Shown here: positions 33,695 through 42,301 of the stretch, one piece after another
How positions within the stretch are numbered: position 1 is the first letter of the stretch
Layout: every line of letters starts with the position of its first letter
DNA from: Calditrichia bacterium
GTDB taxonomy: Bacteria > Calditrichota > Calditrichia > RBG-13-44-9 > J075
Assembly (NCBI GenBank): GCA_020635015.1
Contig: JACKAP010000004.1
Coordinates: forward strand, 124,001-188,000
DNA: 64,000 nt
Direction of reading: 5' to 3'
Program-made: the position numbers and the translations under genes
Notes under the pieces: model-generated
The model's input: the letters and a program-made list of their open reading frames with translations, nothing else
Told to the model about the DNA's origin: nothing
The model's database searches: none

Positions 33695-34122
33695 TATTGA
33701 TTCCTCCAAATCCCGCTGAACTCACTGGGAGTCGCGAGTTTGAATTGAAAGCCTTTTAGTTCAGATGATCTAAAATCCCTGATATTGGAAGTGATCAGGT
33801 ACTCGCTGTTACTGGCAAAAGCGCATTCTACAAAAATATTGTCGTCTTCATCCTTTAAATTCGGTCGCAACAAGAAATATATCTGATGTTTTTGCGCCAG
33901 CAGTGCCAGCAGATCCAGAACGTCTTCGATCTCGTTTATGCTCAGGCCAAGCTTTTGCCGGGTTTCCTTCCGTGTCAGGACATCGTAATATTCGAAATAA
34001 GTCTGTGGTGAAATTGCTAACTGTAACTTCTCGTCGATAATCAGGCGAAAAATAAAATGCGATGCGCCTGAACTGCTATAAAGCGCCGAATAGATAACAT
34101 TGGTATCAACCGTCACGATCAT
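33694..34122 (-). CDS. PIN-domain toxin (putative ribonuclease)
   Basis: 142 residues. PIN fold with the expected acidic residues: D6 in VTVDTNVIYSAL, an acid in TYFEYYDVLTR, and DEDDNIFVECAFAS followed by YLITSNIRDFR. Matches the COG1569-type PIN family of toxin-antitoxin toxins, Mg-dependent endoribonucleases. First gene of a two-gene operon with the RHH antitoxin; the tight TAATG junction supports a real TA pair. A and T content and isolation among repeats fit an acquired module. Confidence 0.88.
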   Translation of the reverse strand: MIVTVDTNVIYSALYSSSGASHFIFRLIIDEKLQLAISPQTYFEYYDVLTRKETRQKLGLSINEIEDVLDLLALLAQKHQIYFLLRPNLKDEDDNIFVECAFASNSEYLITSNIRDFRSSELKGFQFKLATPSEFSGIWRNQ

Positions 34123-34177
34123 GAATTATGATAGCATATTCGATTACAAAAATCAAGCAGTTTGAGGAAATTCTAAC

Positions 34178-34297
34178 CGTCACTTCGAAGCACTCGTTGC
34201 CGAAGCACTCTCCTGCATGATGCAACCATCTGCAGCAACGCTGGCAGCGGTCCGCCGGAGATTGCCGCGCCGCAAACAACGCGGCTCGCAATGACGG
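34178..34297. repeat. MITE-like element (copy 4)
   Basis: 120 bp between the TA operon and polB. The right end CGCGGCTCGCAATGACGG and the block GGAGATTGCCGCGCCGCA match copies 1 and 3; the left end (CCGTCACTTCGAAGCACTCG) has diverged. Confidence 0.75.
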
Positions 34298-34345
34298 CAC
34301 CTGAAAACAGTTGCCGTGCCCCCTCAAATTGGCTATTTTAACACT

Positions 34346-36673
34346 ATGACCACTTCCACCCCCATCTTCATCCTCACCAGCGAATGGCAGGATCTGCAGC
34401 GGCGGCACCTGCTGCGCTATTACGGCCTTTCCCGGGAGTTGGGGACGGTTGAGGTGGTGATCGATCATCAGAAGCCGCTATTTTTTATCCCGCGCAGCGC
34501 GAGCTTTACCGCCGGGCTGCATCATGCCGAGCGCAAAGCGGTGCCGCTGAAGAATTTTGCCGGGGAGGATGTGGATGCGCTGTATTTTTCCACCCGGCAG
34601 GCGCTGCGCGACACCGAGCGCCTGCTGCGCGCTGGGGACATCCCCACCTACGAGGCGGATGTGCAGCCGGACCGCCGCTACCTGATGGAGCGCTTCATCT
34701 ACGCCCAGGCGGAAGTGAGCGGCAAGGCGGTGAAGAAAGGGCGCTTGACCTCCTTCCTGAATCCCAAACTGATCCCTTGCGAGGTGACGCCCCGGCTGGT
34801 GACGGTCTCGCTGGATATCGAGACCGGGCCGGAGGATGCGCTGTATTCAATCGCGGTGCACCTCGTCGCGCACGGCCGGGAGGAGAAGCGGGTGTTCATG
34901 CGCGCCGGACGCTTCGGAACCCAGCCGGAAGAACACCTTTATTTTTATCCCACCGAGCAGGAGCTGCTGGAGCATTTTTTCGAGTGGTTCCAGGCCGCCG
35001 ACCCGGATATCATTATCGGCTGGCATGTGATCGGCTTCGACCTGATGTTCCTGGAGCGCAAGTGCCGGGCGCTGCACATCCCGCTGGATATCTCCCGCAG
35101 CGGGCGCCCGCCCCGTTTCTACAAGCCGGAACGGGGCTATCACCGGGCGGAAATTTCCGGCCGGGTGGTGATCGACGGCCCCGCCGCATTGCGCGGGGCA
35201 TTTTTTAGTTTTGAGGATTATAAGCTGGAAACGGTCTCTCAGGCATTGTTAGGGACCGGTAAGATCATTCAGCCGGATCAGGATAAAGTTGCTGAGATTA
35301 ACCGCCTGTTCCGGGAAGACAAGCCGGGGCTGGCCCGCTACAACCTGGAAGACGCGGTGCTGGTGACGCAGATCTTCCAGAAGACCGGCCTGATCGATCT
35401 TTACGTGCGCCGCTCCCAGATCTCCGGGCTGCTGCTTAACCAGGTGGGCCTCTCGGTGGCGGCGTTCGATTATTATTACCTGCCCCGCCTGCACCGCAAG
35501 GGCTATGTGGCGATCAACACCGCCGACGTGCAGCCGCAGGGCCATGCCGCCGGGGGGTATGTGATGGAGCCGGCGCCGGGCATCTATGACGATGTGGTGG
35601 TGCTGGATTTCAAGAGCCTGTATCCTTCCATTATCCAGTCCTTCAAGATCGATCCGCTCTCCCGGCTGCGCAGCGAGATCGATACCATCGAGACGCCTGA
35701 CGACGAACACTACCGCTTTTCCGCCAGCGAGCACATCCTGCCGGAGTTCATCGACCGCCTGATGGCCCTGCGCAGTGCCGCCAAAAAAGCCCAGGACGGC
35801 CCGCTGTCCCAGGCGATCAAAATCCTGATGAACAGCTTTTACGGCGTGATGGGCACCTACGGCTGCCGCTTTTATCATCCGCACCTGCCCTCGGCAATCA
35901 CCGGCACCGGCCAGTGGCTGCTGAAGGGCTGCCGCCGTTTCCTGGAGGCGCGGGGCTACCGGGTGCTTTACGGCGATACCGACTCGGTGTTCGTGCAACT
36001 GAAGCCGGAGGAAGCGGCCCGGCCCGGGGACACCGGACAGGCGCTGGCCGGCCTGCTCAATCAGCACTGGCAGGAGGAACTGCAACGGCGCGGCGTCACT
36101 TCCTACCTGGAGATGGAATACGAAAAATATTACCGCAAGCTGGTGCTGCCCCTGGCCCGGGGAAAAGGGGGCGGCGCGCGGAAACGCTATGCCGGGTTGG
36201 TTGAAAAACAGGGTACAGAAGGAGTGGAATTTGTGGGGATGGAATACGTGCGTTCGGATTGGACTCCCCTGGCCCGGGAATTTCAATATGAACTTTATCT
36301 CCGTATCCTGACGGATCAGCCCCTACGCAAGTGGCTGAATCAACTGGTGCGGGATGTCTACAGGGGAAAACAGGATAAGAAGCTGGTCTACCACAAGCAT
36401 CTGCGCAAGGAGGCCCGGGAATACACCAAGAACATCTCTCCTCAGGTGCGGGCGGCGCTGATGGTCGATCCCAAAGCCCGGGAGATACGCTACCTGATCA
36501 CCCTCCGGGGGCCGGTGCCAGAGGAACATCATCCTACCGATATCGATTACCAGCATTATATCGATAAGCAATTGAAGCCGATTGCAGATTCGGTGCTGGG
36601 GCTGCTCGGGAAATCGTTTGATGAGATGGTGGGGCCGGTGCAGTTGTCGTTGTTTGATGGGGAAGGGGGATGA
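34346..36673 (+). CDS. polB: Family B DNA polymerase (DNA polymerase II)
   Basis: 775 residues from ATG at 34346; ten extra codons upstream start with a GTG and are probably not used. The N-terminal 3'-5' exonuclease is complete: Exo I SLDIETG, Exo II GWHVIGFDLMFLE, Exo III YNLEDAVLV. Polymerase motifs are intact: motif A VVLDFKSLYPSIIQSF, motif B KILMNSFYGVMG, motif C YGDTDSVFV. Length and order match bacterial Pol II, used in restart and lesion tolerance. It stands alone between a MITE and a hairpin array, so its regulation is unclear. The tail ends QLSLFDGE, a likely sliding-clamp-binding peptide (QLSLF). Confidence 0.95.
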   Translation: MTTSTPIFILTSEWQDLQRRHLLRYYGLSRELGTVEVVIDHQKPLFFIPRSASFTAGLHHAERKAVPLKNFAGEDVDALYFSTRQALRDTERLLRAGDIPTYEADVQPDRRYLMERFIYAQAEVSGKAVKKGRLTSFLNPKLIPCEVTPRLVTVSLDIETGPEDALYSIAVHLVAHGREEKRVFMRAGRFGTQPEEHLYFYPTEQELLEHFFEWFQAADPDIIIGWHVIGFDLMFLERKCRALHIPLDISRSGRPPRFYKPERGYHRAEISGRVVIDGPAALRGAFFSFEDYKLETVSQALLGTGKIIQPDQDKVAEINRLFREDKPGLARYNLEDAVLVTQIFQKTGLIDLYVRRSQISGLLLNQVGLSVAAFDYYYLPRLHRKGYVAINTADVQPQGHAAGGYVMEPAPGIYDDVVVLDFKSLYPSIIQSFKIDPLSRLRSEIDTIETPDDEHYRFSASEHILPEFIDRLMALRSAAKKAQDGPLSQAIKILMNSFYGVMGTYGCRFYHPHLPSAITGTGQWLLKGCRRFLEARGYRVLYGDTDSVFVQLKPEEAARPGDTGQALAGLLNQHWQEELQRRGVTSYLEMEYEKYYRKLVLPLARGKGGGARKRYAGLVEKQGTEGVEFVGMEYVRSDWTPLAREFQYELYLRILTDQPLRKWLNQLVRDVYRGKQDKKLVYHKHLRKEAREYTKNISPQVRAALMVDPKAREIRYLITLRGPVPEEHHPTDIDYQHYIDKQLKPIADSVLGLLGKSFDEMVGPVQLSLFDGEGG

Positions 36674-36674
36674 A

Positions 36675-36887
36675 GATATTTGCTCGCTGTCGCTCGCGAT
36701 GTTTGTTCGCTGACGCTCACGATGTTTGTTCGCTGACGCTCACGATGTTTGCTCGCTGTCGCTCGCGATGTTTGTTCGCTGACGCTCACGATGTTTGTTC
36801 GCTGACGCTCACGATGTTTGTTCGCTGACGCTCACGATGTTTGTTCGCTGACGCTCACGATGTTTGCTCGCTGACGCTCACGATGCT
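36675..36887 (+). repeat. Hairpin array, nine GATGTTTG-oriented units
   Basis: Nine 23-bp units starting two bases after the polB stop. The hairpins are TTCGCTGACGCTCAC or CTCGCTGTCGCTCGC, i.e. GTCA or GACA tetraloops on the other strand. Partner arm at 37081-37190. The intervening 190 bp is not recognisable as coding. Confidence 0.9.
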
Positions 36888-37058
36888 GGGAAAAATATGC
36901 TTCTGAGGTATAATCTGCGGTATTTGGGTATTATTCCCAGTCTTTTCGAGGCGGGGACAGATTTACGAAGCGTCCGGCGGGTCAATTGGGTGGTTGCGCA
37001 GTATCTCTATCTCCGACGCGACGCTGAGCGTCGCCGTCGAGGTTCCTCGCAGAGCGTG

Positions 37059-37190
37059 GAACCAGTATCCAGCATCCAGTATCGTGAGCGAAGCGAACAA
37101 ACATCGCGAACGAAGTGAGCAAACATCGTGAGCGAAGCGAACAAATATCGCGAGCGCCAGCGAGCAAATATCGCGCGCAGCGCAAACATC
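37059..37190 (-). repeat. Hairpin array, AAAYATC-oriented arm preceded by CAGTATC heptamers
   Basis: CCAGTATC, CAGCATC, CAGTATC heptamers (37067-37082) run directly into GTGAGC-GAA-GCGAAC, GCGAAC-GAA-GTGAGC, GTGAGC-GAA-GCGAAC, GCGAGC-GCCA-GCGAGC and GCGC-GCA-GCGC hairpins joined by AAACATC or AAATATC. It ends at the stop of the following minus-strand gene. This junction shows that the linker is itself the tandem heptamer. Confidence 0.88.
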
Positions 37191-37455
37191 AAGCTTCTAC
37201 CAAATGCCGCTCCCGGGTAATTTCGATAATCTCCACCTTAATATCCTGCGCTGCCGGCCAGTGCTCGCGCAACTCCTTGCAGATCCGCTGTTCCAGCTTG
37301 CTTTCGCTGCGGGTGATATATTTGCCCCGCCCGGTGATCGGAGAGTCGTAATGGGTCAGGGTATAATCATAATTGATCATGATGATTTCCCGATAGCGGT
37401 TTTTCCGCTTTAGCCAGAGATGATTGGTTAGACGGGAGATTTCGCTGAGCCGCAT
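37189..37455 (-). CDS. Small protein of unknown function
   Basis: 88 residues, not recognised. The ATG at 37455 is fixed by GGAGG eight to ten bases upstream. Basic N-terminal half (EISRLTNHLWLKRKNRYREI) and a C-terminal alpha-beta pattern (LEQRICKELREHWPAAQDIK, then EIIEITRERHLVEA). No membrane or secretion signal. Probably cytosolic. It lies alone, its stop touching a hairpin array. Confidence 0.68.
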   Translation of the reverse strand: MRLSEISRLTNHLWLKRKNRYREIIMINYDYTLTHYDSPITGRGKYITRSESKLEQRICKELREHWPAAQDIKVEIIEITRERHLVEA

Positions 37456-38122
37456 AATATATCCTCCATGATATGATGATTGCGCGGGTAATTGCGCAGG
37501 ATTCACGCCCTGCGGCAAAGCGGCCCGAAGGTAGATGCTTTGAACGGTTGGCGTGCTTTGCCGCAGGGCGTGAATGACAACGCAGTTTATTTGCACTATT
37601 TACTGACGGTTTTATTCGTTTTGTGTGCGAACAGGTCCCTCGCTGCGCTCCGCCTCCTTTGGGAGGACAACCCGAGTGTGATTCTGCAGGTATCAGCCGG
37701 GGAAACTGTAATGGCATTGCATTTAACGAACAATCTGTGCCGTTATTGAGATCAGGATATTTCCTAACGCTGTTACAGCAGAAAGCTTGCCAGAAACAAT
37801 ATTCAGGTTGATTTGTTCTTAAGCTATTTAAATATATGTGCTTATGCCGTGTTGAGTGTGGTCGTTCCCTGGTAACGCTTCGTATAAATGTGTAATATTT
37901 TCACAAAAAAAATACCGCTGTTCTCAGCGTGAACGAATTTTTATATTTGAAAGGCCGCAGGCTTAGTTCAATCGAAACACTGGTTTCAGAAATCAATATG
38001 GTTATGCGAATCGATCTAGATGGGAATATGGTTACCGAATTTATATTGCGGCGGCCGTTTTTTCCCATATACCCATCCACCCATTCACCCATATACCATG
38101 ACATCCGAAAGTGAGCACATTC
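37456..38122. other. 667-bp gene-free stretch
   Basis: 37501-37521 and 37554-37574 are perfect 21-bp inverted arms beginning ATTCACGCCCTGCGGC. 37600-38060 shows no recognisable gene: the frames are short and lack start signals. 38067-38095 holds CCCATCCA/CCCATTCA octamers. It may carry the promoter of the phosphatase operon. Confidence 0.6.
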
Positions 38123-38602
38123 ATGAAAAATATCTTATTCGTCTGCCTCGGCAACATCTGCCGGTCTCCTGCAGCAGAGGGGGTGATGACGTCGCTGGTG
38201 CAGCAAGCCGGGCTGGAAGGGGAAATCTTTTGCGATTCCGCCGGCACCATCGGGTATCATGCCGGGGAGCCGGCGGATGGGCGGATGCGCCGCAGCGCCC
38301 GGCAGCGCGGGTACGATCTGACCAGCATCTCCCGTAAGGTGAATCCGGCAATCGATTTTGAGAAATTTGATCTGATCGTGGCCATGGATGATGACAATCT
38401 GCGCGATTTGCGCGCGATGGACCATGACAATACATACGCCGCCAAAATGCACAAAATGACCGATTTCTGCCGCACCAGCAATGCGACATACGTGCCCGAT
38501 CCTTACTACGGCGGGACGCAGGGTTTTGAGAATGTGCTGGATATTCTGGAAGATGCCTGCGGCGGACTGTTGGAGAAGATCCGGGATGAGCGGAAATCCT
38601 GA
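38123..38602 (+). CDS. Low-molecular-weight protein tyrosine phosphatase
   Basis: 159 residues from ATG at 38123 (a GTG four codons upstream is possible). The P-loop CLGNICRS gives nucleophile C8 and R14; the general acid lies in VPDPYYGG near residue 130. Complete fold and normal length. Bacterial members dephosphorylate tyrosine kinases of polysaccharide export, or act on arginine phosphate; no kinase is nearby. The stop lies inside the fructosamine kinase gene start, so the two form an operon. Confidence 0.93.
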   Translation: MKNILFVCLGNICRSPAAEGVMTSLVQQAGLEGEIFCDSAGTIGYHAGEPADGRMRRSARQRGYDLTSISRKVNPAIDFEKFDLIVAMDDDNLRDLRAMDHDNTYAAKMHKMTDFCRTSNATYVPDPYYGGTQGFENVLDILEDACGGLLEKIRDERKS

Positions 38603-39455
38603 GATGTTGAAACGGGTCGAAGCCTGGGCGGGAGCAGCGGTGGTGGATGCCCGCCCGCTGGGTGGGGGCTGCATTGCCAATGCGCAACAGCTACGCCTGG
38701 CTTCCGGGCGCTCTTTTCTGCTGAAAAGCGGGGTAGCGCATCCGGAGATGTTGCTTACCGAGGCCAACGGCCTGCGTGAACTGGCCCGGGCCAAAGCCCT
38801 GCGGGTGCCGGAGGTGCATCTTCAAGAGGCGGAATTTCTCCTGCTGGAGTTTATTGAGCCTGGAAAACCCGGAAGCGATTTTTTCGAACGCTTCGGCCGG
38901 GCGTTTGCGGAACTGCACCGCTTCCAGGCCGCAGAATTCGGCTTCTATGAGGATAATTTCATCGGAGCGACGCCGCAGCAGAACCGTCCCACCCCGCATA
39001 CCGCCACCAACTGGCCGGCTTTCTACTATGAGCACCGCTTGCGGTTCCAATATCGGCTGGCGGAGCGTAACGGCCGCTTGAGCGACGCGCTGCGCCGGGA
39101 TTTCCGGCCCCTGGAAGCGAACATCGAGCAGATCCTGGCCGGCAGTGAAGAGCCGCCCTGCCTGCTGCACGGCGATCTCTGGAGCGGCAACTTCCTGGTG
39201 GATGAAGGGGGCAATGCCTGCCTGATCGACCCGGCGGTCTATTACGGCCACCGGGAGGCGGACCTGGCCATGACCCGGCTCTTCGGCGGCTTTGGGGAGG
39301 CCTTCTACCGGGCATACCATGAGGCCTATCCGCTGCCAGCCGGTTACGAATACCGCGAGGACCTGTATAAGCTCTATCATGTACTGAACCATCTCAACCT
39401 GTTCGGGCGCGGATATCTCGCGCAGGCGGAGGCGCTGCTGCGGCGTTATCGCTGA
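38586..39455 (+). CDS. Fructosamine kinase family protein
   Basis: 289 residues. Kinase of the aminoglycoside-phosphotransferase-like fold that phosphorylates protein-bound ketoamines, initiating deglycation. Visible: ATP-binding FLLKSGVAHPEMLLTEANGL, family motif FIGATPQQNRPTP, catalytic LLHGDLWSGNFLVD, and the metal motif LIDPAVYYGHREADLAM. The start at 38586 overlaps the phosphatase gene by 17 bp and has GGAGA upstream; an ATG at 38604 just after that stop is an alternative. In many bacteria fructosamine kinase and LMW phosphatase genes are adjacent, as here. Confidence 0.92.
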   Translation: MSGNPEMLKRVEAWAGAAVVDARPLGGGCIANAQQLRLASGRSFLLKSGVAHPEMLLTEANGLRELARAKALRVPEVHLQEAEFLLLEFIEPGKPGSDFFERFGRAFAELHRFQAAEFGFYEDNFIGATPQQNRPTPHTATNWPAFYYEHRLRFQYRLAERNGRLSDALRRDFRPLEANIEQILAGSEEPPCLLHGDLWSGNFLVDEGGNACLIDPAVYYGHREADLAMTRLFGGFGEAFYRAYHEAYPLPAGYEYREDLYKLYHVLNHLNLFGRGYLAQAEALLRRYR

Positions 39456-39528
39456 ATGTTCTTTACGATTATGGGACGTTCATAAAAAGCTTCGAGAAAT
39501 ATTGGATTCGTCTTATATTTGAATGCGT

Positions 39529-39765
39529 GGATGCTGGATGCTGGATGCTGGATGCTGGATGCTGGATGTTGGATGGGCAGGTTGGGGCAATGTTACGCCG
39601 CCCTTACAGGGCTTGAGGTTTTGATGATCGTGTGCCCCGGGTAGCGTTTGCCGCCGGCAAACGCTACCCGGGGCTGGAATAATACCGCCCTTACAGGGCT
39701 GGCACCGAGGAACTCGCCATGTTCGGCTACCCCTTTCATGATATCCAGCCACCAGTATCCAGCAT
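39529..39765. repeat. GATGCTG heptamers followed by dispersed repeat R (copy R1)
   Basis: 39529-39572 holds six GATGCTG heptamers. 39584-39765 is a composite repeat: ACGCCGCCCTTACAGGGCTT, then a perfect hairpin GGGTAGCGTTTGCC (39640-39653) pairing with GGCAAACGCTACCC (39656-39669), then CCGCCCTTACAGGGCTGGCA and GCCATGTTCGGCTACCC. Homologous copies at 44897-45077 and, inverted and partial, 46168-46270. No ORF. Confidence 0.8.
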
Positions 39766-39891
39766 CGCGAGCGCCAGCGAGCAAATATCGCCGAAGGCAA
39801 ATATCGCGAGCGAAGCGAGTAAACATCGTGAGCACAGCGAACCAATATCGCGCGCAGCGCAAACATCGTGAGCGGAGCGAACCAACATCAA
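39766..39891 (-). repeat. Hairpin array, AAAYATC-oriented arm
   Basis: Units GCGAGC-GCCA-GCGAGC, GCC-GAA-GGC, GCGAGC-GAA-GCGAGT, GTGAGC-ACA-GCGAAC, GCGC-GCA-GCGC and GTGAGC-GGA-GCGAAC, separated by AAATATC, AAACATC, CAATATC or CAACATC. It directly precedes the next gene, 19 bases before its ATG, so it would be part of its leader. Confidence 0.88.
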
Positions 39892-39909
39892 TAACAGGCG
39901 GAAAAATCT

Positions 39910-40599
39910 ATGAAATCATTTGGCAACTTTTTGATGATTATGTTACTGCTGGGCGTTATGGGCTGGGGGGGGTATTACCTGGTGCAGAATAATTTCTTCA
40001 CGCCCAGGGAAAATCTCCGAGAGGATTTCATTGGCGGGATCCCGGGCATTTTTCGCACCCCCGGGGGCAATCTGGAAGTGGCCGGATTCAAAGCGGTGGA
40101 GACCTTCCGCAGCACCAGCACTGCGCTGATTCCCATGACCGATATCGAGATTCCGCTGACCACCACCAGAAGCCTGATCCAGGTGCCGGTGGTCTATCGC
40201 TACCATGTGCGGGTGTTTGAGGAATGGAATATCGAGTTCCAGGATTTTACCTGCATCATCTACGCCCCGGAACTGCGTCCCACCCTGCCTCCGGCGATCC
40301 AGACCGATTCCATGGAAACCGTTATTGAAGAAGACCTGATGGCCTGGGATGGGGAAGCGCAGGTCAACAAGCTGATCAAGACGATCACCCCCACCTTGGA
40401 AAAATATGCCTCCGATCCAAGGAATATCGACCGGGTGCGCGAGGATGCCCGCAAGACCGTGGCGGAATTTGTGCGGATCTGGCTGATCGAGCGCGGGCAG
40501 TGGGGCGATAAAGTCGAAGTGATCAAGGTGATCTTCCGCGGAGAGCGGGAGACCGACCCGGCGCAGATTATTCCGTCGGAGATTTACCGGGGGGAATAG
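39910..40599 (+). CDS. Membrane-anchored protein of unknown function
   Basis: 229 residues, not recognised. One N-terminal membrane helix (about 5-25; FLMIMLLLGVMGWGGYYLV), the rest soluble and probably periplasmic or cytosolic with mixed alpha-beta pattern (TTTRSLIQVPVVYRYHVRVF, then KLIKTITPTLEKYASDPRNI). No catalytic motif seen. The shape, a single anchor plus a roughly 200-residue domain with a central region of beta strands followed by helices, recalls DUF4230-type proteins, but the match is weak. It lies directly before the 40608-42811 element, whose left end is nine bases after the stop. Confidence 0.65.
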   Translation: MKSFGNFLMIMLLLGVMGWGGYYLVQNNFFTPRENLREDFIGGIPGIFRTPGGNLEVAGFKAVETFRSTSTALIPMTDIEIPLTTTRSLIQVPVVYRYHVRVFEEWNIEFQDFTCIIYAPELRPTLPPAIQTDSMETVIEEDLMAWDGEAQVNKLIKTITPTLEKYASDPRNIDRVREDARKTVAEFVRIWLIERGQWGDKVEVIKVIFRGERETDPAQIIPSEIYRGE

Positions 40600-40761
40600 G
40601 CGGTTTGATGGCACACAGATTTCTTGGCGCGGCCTTCGGCCGCAACCAAAAGGACTTAAACCATAATGTCTTGGTTATTGGAAATTCAGAAACTATTTGA
40701 AACTCCCGGTATTCCCCATCCATATTGGAAGGTCGCCACCAACCAAATAGAGGGGAATACC

Positions 40762-42297
40762 ATGGAGTGTTTTTTAAATCGTCACCAGGATCACATTCGC
40801 GGAGTGTTGTCGGGTTTTGATCGTGTTGTGTTTCGAGGCACCCTCCGTTCCATCAGCCATGTGAAAGGTATGGAAACTTTTCTTAATGTTCATCATGTTT
40901 TGTTGAAAGACTTTGGCAGCTTTGTCGAGGCTCAATCCTCTCTACTCAAGACCCACGCCCAGAAATTTGCTCAAGATCATAAGCGTCCCTATGAATATAT
41001 CGTTTCTGCGAGTCGATCGAAAGCAGATATTGCGAAAGAGATCATGCATCGAGACGGGATTGAGGAGGGGTTAATTTGCGTATTATCCTGTGTCGAGCTC
41101 TGTATGTCTTATACGATTCGACGCGATCGAGATTCAAAAACGATTCATTTAGAGTCAGCACCTCGCAAGTGTTTGTATTTGTATTTCTATTTTATAGACC
41201 CTGAATTCGGTTTTATGCATGTTCGGCTCCAAAGCTGGTTTCCTTTTCCGATTCAGGTTTGTATCAATGGCCGGGAATGGCTGGCGCGAGATTTAGACAA
41301 AGCGGGTATTTCCTATCAACGCCGCGACAATTGCTTTATCGAAATTGCCGACATTAACAAAGCTCAGGAGTTAGCCGATGCGGCAATCAAACGAAATTGG
41401 CTTAAATTATTGAATCGCTTTTCCGACCGGTTTAATCCGCTTTTAAAATCGTTGGATATTCGCAGCTACTATTGGACCATCCGGGAAGGTGAATATGCCA
41501 CCGATGTCATGTTTAAAGACCCCAACTATCTTAAATCCATCTATCCACACCTCATTCATCATGCAATTGAACATTTTCACACTACGGATGTGGTTCGCTA
41601 CTTTGGTAAATACGCCGATCGCCGGTTTCATGGTGAGGTTAGCAGTAACACCTGTCAGCGTGAAGAGGGTGTCAGAGTCAAACACTGGGTTGATGAGAAC
41701 TCGATCAAGATGTATGACAAGCAAGGTCAACTATTGAGGATCGAGACGACGATTAACAACCCAAGACGTTTTAAAGTATATCGTTCTGTAAAGCGCGATG
41801 GCCGGGATATTTACGCCTGGCGTGCACTGCGTAAAGGGATTGCCGATATCTGGCGACGTGTGCAGATATCGCATAAGGCCAATAGCGCTTATTTAGACGC
41901 ATTAGCGGTGGTCGAACACAAAGAACCGGCATATCAGTATTTGGATCGTTTAGCCAAACCGGTATACAAAAAGAATCGCCGTTATCGAGGGCTGCGGCCG
42001 ATCCACCCTGAAGAGGCGAAGTGGTTCCAGGTGATTCTAAACGGGAAATTCCTCATCTATGGTTTTCGGAATGCTGACTTGCGGCCTCTGATTTTTTCGA
42101 AGCCAAAACATCCGAAAGAAAAAGAACAACAGATGGGAAAGGTAACCCGCTTCATCAAACTGATGTGTGCTCATGGTCTTGTTCGTAAAATGCCGAAGAC
42201 CCATCGCTATCGCATTACGCAAAAAGGACAATTAACAATGAGCACTGCAATGTCAATAAGAAACAGCTGTTTATCACAACTTGAAAAGGCCGCATAG
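40762..42297 (+). CDS. Uncharacterised protein of a possible mobile element, C-terminal winged helix
   Basis: 511 residues from ATG at 40762 (GAGGGG eight bases upstream); an in-frame ATG at 40666 would add 32 residues. I recognise the N-terminal pattern (HQDHIRGVLSGFDRVVFRGT) as that of a recurrent, often multi-copy family left without a name in databases (from memory, unverified). Conserved-looking blocks: KCLYLYFYFIDPEFGFMHVR, INGREWLARDLDKAGISYQ, EYATDVMFKDPNYL, KMYDKQGQLLRIETTINNPR and FRNADLRPLIF; a C-terminal winged helix is likely (MGKVTRFIKLMCAHGLVRKM, then HRYRITQKGQL). No HUH, DDE or TnpB/RuvC motif is obvious. Codon use differs from the neighbours. It may be a new type of transposase or replication protein. 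Confidence 0.75.
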   Translation: MECFLNRHQDHIRGVLSGFDRVVFRGTLRSISHVKGMETFLNVHHVLLKDFGSFVEAQSSLLKTHAQKFAQDHKRPYEYIVSASRSKADIAKEIMHRDGIEEGLICVLSCVELCMSYTIRRDRDSKTIHLESAPRKCLYLYFYFIDPEFGFMHVRLQSWFPFPIQVCINGREWLARDLDKAGISYQRRDNCFIEIADINKAQELADAAIKRNWLKLLNRFSDRFNPLLKSLDIRSYYWTIREGEYATDVMFKDPNYLKSIYPHLIHHAIEHFHTTDVVRYFGKYADRRFHGEVSSNTCQREEGVRVKHWVDENSIKMYDKQGQLLRIETTINNPRRFKVYRSVKRDGRDIYAWRALRKGIADIWRRVQISHKANSAYLDALAVVEHKEPAYQYLDRLAKPVYKKNRRYRGLRPIHPEEAKWFQVILNGKFLIYGFRNADLRPLIFSKPKHPKEKEQQMGKVTRFIKLMCAHGLVRKMPKTHRYRITQKGQLTMSTAMSIRNSCLSQLEKAA

Positions 42298-42301
42298 AAG
42301 A

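Noticed and set aside
36675..36887. Array as the polB terminator
   Set aside because: The hairpins are short and no T run follows; a termination role is possible but not shown by sequence.
37929..38114. 61-residue frame before the LMW phosphatase
   Set aside because: It ends in the octamer repeat, has no ribosome site and no family-like pattern.
40666..42297. RAYT / IS200-type transposase acting on the palindromes
   Set aside because: The protein lacks the HUH motif and catalytic tyrosine pattern of that family; its link to the palindromes is positional only.
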